Below are positions 12,790 to 23,400 of a stretch of 64,000 bases of DNA, piece by piece (position 1 is the first letter of the stretch; the number at the start of each line of letters is the position of its first letter). A program made the translations under genes and the position numbers. The DNA is from Paroedura picta (taxonomy: Eukaryota; Chordata; Lepidosauria; Squamata; Gekkonidae), in NCBI RefSeq assembly GCF_049243985.1, contig NC_135378.1:40520941-40584940 (forward strand), given 5' to 3'. Under the pieces are notes generated by a model that had not been told where the DNA came from, ran no database searches, and worked only from the letters and a program-made list of their open reading frames with translations.

Positions 12790-13052
12790 AGAAGAAGAAG
12801 AGTTGGTTCTTATATGCCGCTTTTCCCTACCCGAAGGAGGCTCAAAGCGGCTTACAGTCGCCTCTCCCCTTTCCTCTCCCTGTGGGGTGGGTGAGGCTGA
12901 GAGAGCCCTGATATTTCTGATTGGTCAGAACAGTTTTATCAGTGTCGTGGCGAGCCCAAGGTCACCCAGCTGGTTGCATGTGGGGGAGTGCAGAATCGAA
13001 CCCAGCATGCCAGATTAGAAGTTTGCACTCCTAACCACTACACCAAACTGGT
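12790..13052 (-). mobile_element. Sauria-type SINE
   Basis: On the - strand it starts with a tRNA-like head (GTGTAGTGGTTAGGAGTGCA, then a segment with GGGTTCGATTCTGC-like B box) and continues with CCAGCTGGGTGACCTTGGGC. It then has a TCTCTCAGCCTCACCC segment, the GTAAGCCGCTTTGAG-type segment, and a CTTCTTCTTC tail. The order and tail match the squamate Sauria SINE, whose 3' end resembles Bov-B LINEs. This copy is fairly complete. Confidence 0.85.
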
Positions 13053-13490
13053 ACTGAGTTTGCCTTTAACACTTTAATCAGCTTGGAACCAGGAAACTTG
13101 GAGGATGTCCTCCTCTCATATGGGCATGTTTACAATTAGTTCCAACCAGATTTTCCACTAGTAAAAACCAAGAGAGGATGAGCCCTTTACCAACCATAAA
13201 CACTAAGCTGAGTATCATGGGACCTCAAAGCAATGTGATTTGAGCCTGCAATACAATGCAGAATTGGCTGAAATTGACCAAAACAATTTTGTTTTTAAAG
13301 CTGGTTACAACCAACCAATGAATTTGTAGGCTCAAGTTATAAATGTATTTAAATCTGATGATTTAGACACAATAAAATGCAATTTCCAGTTATGATAGCC
13401 AAGCAATGCAACTGGGGTCCTTTAAATTCTATTATTGAAACAAGTAGCAACGTTCAAAATCAGCATAACTTTCAAGGTTGGGACAACAAA

Positions 13491-13590
13491 AATTGAATCC
13501 AATAGCACCTTTAAGACCAACAAAGATTTATTCAAGGTGTGAGTTTTCGTGTGCAGGCACACTTCCTCAGATATTTTAGGTATCTGCACA
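13491..13590. mobile_element. Retroelement end fragment (tentatively Penelope-like)
   Basis: The segment contains AGCACCTTTAAGACCAACAA, TTTATTCAAGGTGTGAG and CACACTTCCTCAGATA. Related copies lie at 24361-24518 (as an inverted pair) and near 27480-27560. I assign it to Penelope-like elements only because the 27.5-kb copy adjoins a GIY-YIG-like remnant; an L2-type LINE end is the alternative. Confidence 0.45.
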
Positions 13591-15280
13591 GTGCTGGGGT
13601 TAGGAAACCGCAAGCTGTAGCAGCTGTCCAAAAACTTTATTATTGTCATGGATCATGTTTACGAAATGCTCATAAAGTTACAAACAGTTGTGATAAAATA
13701 ACAGTTGCAAAAATATGTAAAATGGCCCATTATAAGTCAACTTTGACAATTTTATTACTAGACTGGAACACTATTACATTTATTAAAGTGAAACTTATTG
13801 AACATAACTTGCTACAAAGAAAGATAAAATAATGATGGGCCATCATGTTAATGTAAAATAATCTCATAATCTTTCCTAAAATACATATTATACACAAAGC
13901 AGTAAATAAGTACATAAGACAGTGAGTCCCCAATAATTAGGCAATCCAGAAAGATATGCTTTTTAATGAAACAAGTTATTAATAATAATAATAAAGTAGG
14001 AACTATTCTTAAGGACACTTTTAGTATTTAGTCAATTTTTCTCCACCTTTTGGCCTGTGTATATATATTAGTGTAAAGCACTAATTCCGCACACATACAC
14101 ACACAGTCACAAAATTGATTAAATTTGGCTGGCAGCATGAGACCTCTGGTGCTGAAGATGTTGTCAGCATGCTGTGACTCTGGTGATCACCTCCTCGCTA
14201 CCCCCAATTTTTCTCCTTCCCCTCTCCCCAGTGATCAGTGGCAGGAAGAGCCCGATGGAAGCAGGAGATCCCCTGCCCCCAATAGGGTCATAACTGAAAT
14301 TGAGCTTTGCTTTGAACATTTGTCTTATAGAGCATATGTGTGTTTAATAGAGCTATGAAAGATTAATTTTATTTCATAGCTAAAGTTCTTATATCTTAAT
14401 GGGAGAAATGAGAAAACTGTAAGACTTTATATATGGCAAGGTCAGTTCTGAAGACACACCCAATATTTTTAGAATGTCCAAGCTGTTTATTTGAAGCCTG
14501 AAGGTATACTATTATTGTAAAAAGAAATAACAGACTTTGGGTGAGCACTTGAATCACCATCAGACTGCATAGCCCTTCATAATAAAGGTCAACAGAAGTA
14601 ATCAAACATTTAAAAAGAAGACTTGATCATTGTGATAACTTGACCTTGGCATCAGAGGCTCTGTAAGGGTGAAATCCCAGGAAATCCAGAACAAATCTTG
14701 TTTACACAAAGTTCTGTTTTTAATTCATTTCTTATATGACACTTCTTAACCTTTCTGTGTATCTCTCTATGGCTAGCAACTGCTAGTGGAAGAGCAAAGA
14801 AAAGCAGAATCGAGGAACACCATGGGGAAGAGTATAAGCCTGTTAATAAATGATCAGACAAAATCAACAGTGATTTTTAGTTGCTTCCACTACAAAATTG
14901 CATTTACAATTCTCAACTGTAGCAAAATCACTAAAAAAGATGCATGGACAATTATGATGTGATGAAACTCAGGAAGCAGACATTCATAAGCTACTATTGA
15001 TCATGAGGCATGCAGCCTGAATCATGCAAGCATAACTTGTAGGCTAATAAAAGCTATCAAAAGCTGTGATGAAAGGCAGCTAGACACTGGGCTTCAAAAC
15101 CTCACACCTGCTGTCCTGTCTGCCAGTTCTTTGTCAAACCAATTCGAAAATGTCTTCATCTGTGGTCAAAACCTTGGATTTGGGTAGTCTGATCTATATA
15201 ATAAGAAGCCAAAGGTTTGTTTGCTTTTCCTCTTGTATTTGTTCTTTGTATTCTGAGGCTTTTTAAAATAGCACGTGAAT

Positions 15281-15470
15281 ACACATGAAACTGACTTCTA
15301 TAGAGTCAGACCACTGGGCTGTCAAAGTCAGTACTGTTGGCTTGAATTGGTGAGTCAGGGTGTCAGATACAGATATTACCCATTATCTGATCCTTTAACT
15401 GGAGATGCCAGGAATGGAATGCGGACCGTTTTGTAAAGCAGCTTTTCTCCTACTAAGTCACACCTTCTCC
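15281..15470 (-). mobile_element. tRNA-Ala-like SINE, diverged
   Basis: On the - strand a degenerate tRNA-like head is followed by GCATCTCCAGTTAAAGGATC-like sequence and ends near GTCAGTTTCATGTG. The same element is better preserved at 18215-18412 on the + strand. Confidence 0.6.
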
Positions 15471-16849
15471 CATAGCAGTTTATAGGGCCAAATTCTACAT
15501 GAAATAGAATAGGTAAGTCAAAAGAATAACTTATTCCTAAACTAGACCGAACAGGAAATAATATATATTTCACAAAGACCACAACTAGTGAAGCAGTAGG
15601 AGCCTCAATATAAAGTATTTATATATTTCACCTGCACAATTCCACTATTCTTTGGAGGAGTTTAGGGCTGTACACATGTGAGTTATCCATTTTATCCTCT
15701 CAGCAACCCTGTGGGCTACAGTAGGCAGTAGCATTGTCTTTGTTGTAAACTGCCTTAGGAGTACATTTGGAAAATGATGACCATAAATGTTCCCCATGTG
15801 TGCTATTGTGATTGACTTTACTGTGGTGTGAATCAGCGAAAGGCTCCATTCAGATATCACAAGCAAATTTCATTTGTTCCTGACAGACACAAGCCTAGTT
15901 AATTATCAGGCTTGAACATTTCCTCCCTCTTCCCTTTGCTCAGACTGATTCCGCAGTCATGATTTGCCAGCATATTTTCACTGCATCAGTTTCTAATGTA
16001 GACTCTGAATTTGCCCCTAGCGTTCTGCTTCTGTGGTTTTCACCCGTCACTGGTCAGGACTCCAATCACAGCATGTGTTTTGCATTCTAGATAGGCAAGT
16101 GTGCAGTCCTACCTCCTGTTCTGCCTCCCCCCTTCTTTTTGTATGAGCATGCAAAATAATGCAAATAATGCATACACTGTGACACAATCAAAAAGAAAAG
16201 AAAAAAAATGCACCTAACCCCATCCCTCAACTCCCAGGGCACTTGAATTACTCCAAGCAAGCAAGTGGGAGTTCTCTATGTATCTATGTTCTATTTTATT
16301 CATGCTGTTATCTGCCTGAAGACACTGAGTGCAGGGTGGGATATAAATCTAAATAAATTCACTGCACAGAGAAACAGGGTCCCCTGCTTGGTCACACTCC
16401 ATCTTGCAAGGGCAGCCCCACCTGGCCTCATTCTGTCCAACCATCTTGACCAGGCCTTCTGCTCTTTTGTGGACATGAGTGGGGATATCAGCCTCCTGGG
16501 ATCCCCCAGTATGCATCACCAGAGAACAGAGATGCATTTCACCAAAGAGGGTGGACTCTTGGGCACTGTGCCCCCTTGAGATCTCTGTCCTCCCCAGGCT
16601 CCATCCTCAAATCTTCAGGAACTTCCCAACCACGACCGGGCAGCCCTATTCCGCTATCCCCTGCCAGTGGCAACCGTAGGTTCCAGGCAGGCTATGGGCA
16701 GCTTCCCTATCCCATGTCTGTGCCCTCTGTCTCTCAGCCCCCTCCTATCCGGTCCTGGCCCAATTACACACAATTTCAATGTGCTTCTGCAGTTGGACTT
16801 TCCTGCGCAGAGCAGGATAACCTACTACTAAAGTGCATTATCCAACATG

Positions 16850-17470
16850 CGCGCAACGAGCCCTGCTTGCAAAAACTTGTCTGCCGCTTCCCCGGCCTCT
16901 CTTTGCCGACCTGGAGGGGGAGAGCGAGAGGCGGTGCCTGGCCGGCTGCGCACGGCGAAGAGAAAGGAACCCCGCTGGGTAACGACAAGGCGGCCCCTGA
17001 TGACAACAGCGGCAGACGCCCAGCCCGGCGGAGCACCCCGCTCCGCCCTGCCGCTCTCCGGCGCGCGCGGCTGACGTCCCTGCGCAGCCGGGAGGCGGCC
17101 GAAAGCGAAAGCAATTGGGAGCCGCTACAGGCGTCGAGCGGCGCTAACCATGAGAAACGGCGGCGGCGCGTGCGAGCGGTGGTGGTCGGTCCTGCTGGTG
17201 CTGCAGGCGGCCGGGGGCTTGGCCCCATGCAGCGCCGGGGCGTCTGACCTGCCACTGGTCCTCAACACCTGGCCATTCAGGCACGCGACAGAAGCAGGTG
17301 CTGTGCTCGTGCGTGGAAGCCGCCTCGGCAAGCCGGTCTTCTCTGGCAACCGCCGCTTGGCCCCATTCCCCCGCATGCTAATCATTTGCTCCAGAGCGCA
17401 GAGGAACCGTCCGAACAAAGCAGTCCCGGTCCCTGAGCGCCCCCCTTCCCAAATCATGGCCGGCCTCGGA
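16850..17470 (+). promoter_or_regulatory. CpG-rich promoter block of AGA
   Basis: GC and CpG content rise sharply at about 16850 and fall again after 17470, enclosing the AGA start codon at 17150. There is no TATA box at a useful distance. Visible motifs upstream of the ATG are TGACGTC (17072-17078, CRE-like), TGCGCA (17081-17086, NRF1-like half) and ATTGG (17114-17118, inverted CCAAT). This fits a housekeeping CpG-island promoter. The transcription start cannot be placed from sequence. Confidence 0.75.
17150..17297 (+). CDS. AGA: AGA exon 1 (signal peptide and start of alpha chain)
   Basis: It encodes residues 1-49 plus one base. The ATG has A at -3 and A at +4. The hydrophobic run [16 protein letters not shown] is the signal core. 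The mature start is near [12 protein letters not shown], which matches human SPLPLVVNTWPF. The donor is GCAG|gtgctg. The human N-A-T sequon following WPF is H-A-T here. Confidence 0.95.
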
Positions 17471-20400
17471 GGCTGCGATGGTGCAGACGAAGTCAGCGTG
17501 GATCAGTAAAGGTCCCCTCCTACAGTGGGCTAGAGGAGATCAGGTTTTGGCTCATCAAGGGAACACCTGTGGGATTTCCCCTTCAGTCTTCTGCCAGGTG
17601 CCCCACCTCTTTCAATCGGATTGTGTGCTTCATTTTCATTGCTCGTGGTGGAGAGGAGATGCCCTGCATATATCAGATTACTTCTTAAAGTTATGTTCGA
17701 GTATGAGCACTGACAAACAGATTTTAGGGGCAACCCATACTGGCTGTAGCTCAGGGTCCGAGCTGATAGTTGCATCTCCTTTGTCTAGGGCTTTTGACAG
17801 CAAAGTCTCTCCTGAATGCACAGCACTGCCTGCTGAAGATTCATTACCTCTTAGTATCTGTTGACCATCCATGCCATTTATACCCTAAGTGAAATAGGGA
17901 TTCTGATCTATAATACTAATTGTACTTTTTGTAGGGGAGAGAGTTGGTTAGATAGGATTTATTGGAGAAGAGTGCAAAGATGTGCTGGGTAGGGTATGTC
18001 CTGGGTCTTGCGCCACGGGGCCTCAGGAACCTCTGGTCAGCTGTGTGGCATAGTTCAGAAGCCTGTTATCAGTGCTTTTTGAAATTTGCTCTGCAGGTAA
18101 CAATACAAAGGTTTGATAATACAAAGTTTTGATAATAGGGGCTGCTTTCTGGGTATGCCTTCCTGATTCTCCACAGCATTGGGAATACAAACTTCTACCT
18201 CAGATTCCTGAATTGGGGTGGGGTCATAGCTCAGGGACAGAGCCTCTGTTTTGCATGTAAAGGTCCAAGGTTCAATCAATCACTGGTATCCTCAGTTGAA
18301 AAGATCAGGTGATGTGGAAGAGTCAAGAGCTGCTGCTAGGCAGAACAGAGGTGGCTGACTTTGTTAGGCCTGTGATCTGATTTGATAGAAGGCAAATTCA
18401 TGTTTTTGTGCCTCCATAGGTAAAAGAAGGTTTTTTTCTTTACCTTATGTATTTTCACAAACTTTTGCATCTGCCAAGTATCTGTCTTGGGTTATGAAGT
18501 AAGTTTACAGTCACTAAACGCTCTCAAAAACCCTCACTCTGTAACATTGTAATCCATCATATGAACAGGTTAACATTTTGCTTTTGCCACCATATTTTTA
18601 GCAGCCCCTTTTCCTCAGCCTTTAACAGCAACTTGACACACAAGACATATGAAGCATTTCCCATCTCTCATTTCCATGCCAGAAAAGCTTCTCCGTTAGT
18701 TTTCTGTGTCTTGTGCTGCTATTAAAGGAGCAAGGCCAGATAAAAAAAAAAAAAGACTAGCAAAAAACCCTGTAGGTTGGCAATGCTATGTGCAGCTTGC
18801 TTTTACCTCTAAACAGTAATGAGTTCATTGGAGACTTAAGCCTGTAAAGAAAAATGAGAACAGACACGCTGAGGTCAGACAAATGGCCCATTTAATTCTG
18901 TAGCCTATAAATGAACGGCGGTCAGTGCCAGATAGGGTAGGAAAAAATATACAAGAGACAGGGAGATGGCAGAATGTGTCTTTCCTCCCACCTGCTTAAA
19001 TTCTAGTAGCCTTAGGCTTTAAGGAAGCTTGGAAACTGATATTTTGACCATCATGACTTGTAGGCAGTTGCATGCGAGTGAATAGATGAACGTTGAGGAA
19101 GTCTCCTGATCCACCTACACGCCTTCAAATCCGAAGGACATTTTCAGTATTTAGAGCAAACCTACTCTCCCTCCCCTGCAGCTCACTCATCTAGTTTGTG
19201 GTGGTGGGGGGGGGAGAACTGAAGACATTTTTAAAATTTATAAATGATTATTTTTATGCATACCTCAGGATTCTTATGTGCCTGGCGATATCATGACCTT
19301 GCTTGAAGGGGCCTTTTTGCCGCCATTATGCTACACATTTGACACTGAAGTCTTTATTTCTTTTATTCACTGCATTTTTATATCTTTCTACAAAATATGC
19401 TTGGGGCTATGTACACTTTAAAAAAAAACATTAAGCAGAATAACAAAACCACAAAAGTTGTAGCTGTAACTTAAAGCAATAAAACTGTTCCCCTCTATCT
19501 TAAATAAACACAATCTAATAGACAATAAAAACAAATAGAGAAACAGAATGATACAAAAGGGGCCAGTAAAAAAATAAAACTAGGTCCAAAATAAAACAAT
19601 CTTAACCAGTGCTTGGAAGCTCCATAGTGGTGGTGGTACTGGTGGGGAGTGGCTGACTTTGTTTTTTTCTGATGTAGAGAATTCCAGTGTTTCAGGGACA
19701 CATCCTAAATAGCTACCTCTCATGTGCCCACTAGCTATCCCTCAGAGCTGGCCTGCAGGGGACTTTTCCAGTAATAAGTTTGTAATCCCTTCTTCTAAGA
19801 CATTCTGAAAGGGACTTAGTTGCAGGGGCATTAACTGTCTGCCCTATCAGCTGAACCTACCCTTTTCTGCCAACAGTGTACTCCTATGTAGACTTACTTG
19901 AGTTGATTTCAGTGGACTTAATTTGGGGGATTTGATAGTAATGTGTGTATATATGTTTGTTTACAGTATGAGATTAGCCAGTCACTTTGGGGTTGAGTAG
20001 GAATTCTGACGGTGGGGGTCGCCTCTATTTTGCCTTGAAAGACTCCTTTGTTCTGACTGTCTCATACTATAGGCTTTCCAGATGTCCATGGACTACAATT
20101 CCAATGAACATTCTGGCAGGGGCTTATGGGAATTGTAGTCCATGGACATCAGGGATGGGGAGGGAGGGAGATGGACTTGATGTCCTGCATCTTTCTATAC
20201 TGCTTTGGTGTATAAAGATGGGTAAATGGGGGGTGGTTCTATGCCTGGAACCAGGTTGGGATTGCCTATAGGTGCCAACACACGTTGGATACCCTCTAGT
20301 CTAAGTATGCTAACAATAAAAGACTGCAGAAACACTTCAAAGGACTTTGTTTCAGTTAACCAATTATGGGAATAAAAGTGGTAGCCCTAATTTCTGCAAG

Positions 20401-23400
20401 GATTTTGTCCCCATCCCCAGGTTATACAAATAAAGCCAGTTTGGTTAGTGGTTAGGAGTGCGGATTTCTAATCTGGCGAGCCGGGTTCGATTCTGCAATC
20501 CCCCACATGCAGCCAACTGGGTGACCTTGGGCTCGCTACAGCACTGATAAAGCTATTCTGACAGAGCAATGATATCAGGGCTCTCTCAGCCTCACCCACC
20601 TCACAGGGTGTCTGTTGTGGGGAGAGGAAAGGGAAGGCAGTAATATCAGGGCTCTCTCAGCCTCCCCTCCCTCACAGGGTGTCTGTTGTGGGGAGAGGAA
20701 AGGGAAGGTGACTGTAAGCCACTTTGAGACTCCTTAAAGTAGAGAAAAACAGCATATAAGAACCAATTTTCTTCTTCCTCCTCCTTTGAGGGATTATAAT
20801 TAAATTCTGTTTGTAATTGTTGATTATTCATGAAACTATTTCATGATTCTTTGATGATATGGGATTTTTTTTCAGGTATGGGAGTTGTATTTTAAAGATA
20901 GGATTGTTTTATGTTTTCATACAAAATGCCTTATACACCACTCTATGATGGCAGATTCTGTTATTGATTGCAGCTTGGAACACGTTACAGGCAGGGGGCT
21001 CTGAACTTGATGCGGTAGAAAAAGGTTGTGGCCAGTGTGAAATTGAGCAGTGCGATGGAAGTGTGGGGTATGGTGGAAGTCCAGATGAACATGGAGAAAC
21101 AACATTGGATGCGATGATTATGGATGGGTAAGAAATCCATACGGAGAACCCATAAACTCTTCACAGACATGGGAAATCTGGCATGAAATCTGCAGAATCT
21201 TTTCTATTTGCTTCAGTGGATCACAGACCGTTCTGACCTGCCATCTTCACCATTTTTTTAATTTGAAGTTTATGAGAGGTTTACTCCTTAATAACTATTT
21301 TTATTTCCTTCCAGACTGTCTTTCTCTCTGAGACTTAAGGCATATCACAAAATTATAAAAGCCATGCAATAAAGGGAAACCATGTAAGAATTACCATAAG
21401 TAATGCAGTAGGTGGATTAGAAAAAAGCCTTATACAGACAAAATATTACATACAATAAACTACAGCTCTATTCCTATTATAAAAACGCTCTTCAGAACAT
21501 ATCCTTTTTCACATTCTGGGGATTCTTCCTGATTTCCTCAGGCTGTTGCATAATATGGGAGCCATAACAGAGACTGCTAAGACATGAGCCTCCGGGGAGG
21601 GCGGTCTATAAATATAATAATAAATAAAATAATAAATGGAAAGCTATCGATGTCGCCCATTGACTGTGTGGTGCTTTCAGAAGACTTTCATCAGATGAGC
21701 ACAACTGTCACAGCAGGGCATATTGGGAGAGCAGTCCCTTAGAATTCAGTGTTCCCCAACCCCTGATTCGTGGCCCAGTACTGGGCTGTGGAGCCCTCGG
21801 TACCAAGCCACATCAGGGGGGAGTGAGGCGTGGGCACCGGTGCGTCACTGGGTGCTCCTCCCTCTCTTCCCCCCCCCCCCAGTGCAGCACTTGCTGTGCC
21901 GGGAGCGATTGGCCGCTTTGGTGGCCAAATCGCTCAAGCCTTGGAGAGAGGGAGGTCCGGGGACTGGGGAGGGGAAGAGGGAGAGTGGCCACATGGCAAG
22001 CGCCACTCTCCCTCTCCTCCCCCCGGTCCCCAGCCTGAAAAAGGTTGAGGATCACTGCAGATACCTGAAACTAATGACTAAACTGCTAGCATGACATATC
22101 TAAGCCACCAGTGCAACATCTGAAGGAAATCCATTACTCAATCCTTTGCTTGAAGCGGGAGAACCAAGCAGATTCACTCCTTGTTCACTTTGTAATATGA
22201 TTTTGCTCTCAAATACTTGTGTCAAGGGGATAAAAATAAGAGAAACCCAACTCAAATTAGTGTTTTATACCAATGATGATGATACACTGTTGTTTTTCAA
22301 AGGTACCAGAACAAAGAGTCCCCAACATATTGGAGCCAGTATAGAAAGCAACCATTGAATGGTGTAAAGTTCAGTGAAACAGTTGGAAGAACTTCAGTCG
22401 CTTTTATTTTATGCATTCTGATGCAAAATAAACTTTGTACTTTGATTAAGAACTGCAGACAGAGACTACAATAAAATAATTCCGCAACTTCCTCGGTGCC
22501 ATGGTACTCTGACACCTGATCTGTCAAGCTGTGAAATAGATGGTACAGCAAATCAAGTATTTAGGATTGTTAATCCCCAGAAATGTAGGGATGTGTTCCA
22601 TAGAACATTAACACCATATTTTGAAATATTGGTGATGTTTCAGGTGACTGAAAATGCTAGCCTTATCACTTTGGGGTCAAATTAATATACTAGAAAATTA
22701 TTTAGTAATGTTTGTCACCTCTGAGGGGATGGACTTAGTCCTCAAAGCAATATGCCTACTAATATATCCCCCCACCAATATTTCTCAAAAATGATTCCCA
22801 TTATCAAACCTTTATGGGGGTGGTGCAGTGGGAAGGGGGAAATGGTAGAAATTGCTAATTTAGTCTGGTTCCAACTCAATGTTTGTTCTTCACAAGCATG
22901 TGTTGTTTTGTATTACCTGTTAGTCTTCTCTTTTAAGTATTCTTTGCTGTATGTTTATCTGCCTTTTGGCATTTAGTTTCTGTTCATTTTTGTCTAGCAA
23001 CACGATGGAAGTTGGGGCCGTTGCAGATCTCAGACGGATAAAAAATGCTATTGGCGTGGCCCGAAAAGTGATACAACACACCAGGCACACCTTACTGGTT
23101 GGAGAGTCAGGTAACTTCCCATCTGCTGTTTTGAAAGGATAGTTTTAGATCCAGGCAATGGTGAAAAGCAATGCCTCAGATCTCACCTAAATGAGTTTTA
23201 ATTCGATCCTGTCAAAATGAATGGAATAAAGTATAGCAAACTAACTGCTTTTAGTGGTAAATAATCATAACTCATTTTAGCTGGATAGCAGTAAACTGAA
23301 CTTGGTGGCTTATCTTTGCCCTGTTTATTATTCAGACTGACCCTGTGTATGTTTACTCAGACATCGAGTCCCACTGAGTTCACAGTGATTATTCCTCAGA

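Larger units (their letters stand above)
1..16849. other. Intergenic DNA upstream of AGA
   Basis: I found no exon-like block in this 16.8-kb stretch: no open frame resembles a known protein. What it holds is repeats, listed separately: a GC-rich tandem repeat and hairpin cluster (0.28-1.3 kb), a LINE-like tail (1.87-1.99 kb), small palindromic and hAT-like MITEs (2.9, 7.3, 10.3 kb), SINEs (3.5, 10.8, 12.8, 15.3 kb), a CpG-rich MITE (9.5 kb), a hairpin (4.5 kb) and a retroelement end (13.5 kb). The rest is AT-rich unique-looking sequence in which I see nothing. Confidence 0.7.
17298..20973 (+). other. AGA: AGA intron 1
   Basis: The intron runs from gtgctg to ttgattgcag. It holds a tRNA-Ala-like SINE (18215-18412), a small palindromic element (20081-20150) and a Sauria SINE with an internal duplication (20435-20786). 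Short poly-A and poly-G runs lie near 18738 and 19203. I see nothing else. Confidence 0.85.
21128..22997 (+). other. AGA: AGA intron 2
   Basis: It contains a retroelement tail with AATAAATA runs (21590-21640) and a hAT-like MITE (21747-22057). The rest is AT-rich sequence in which I see no further structure. Confidence 0.8.

Noticed and set aside
16776-17255. 159-residue - strand open frame across the AGA promoter
   Set aside because: It is a shadow of the CpG-rich block on the strand opposite AGA exon 1, with no recognisable domain.
18215-18290. Possible tRNA-Ala gene
   Set aside because: The A and B boxes are decayed, pairing of the arms is poor, and a SINE body follows directly.
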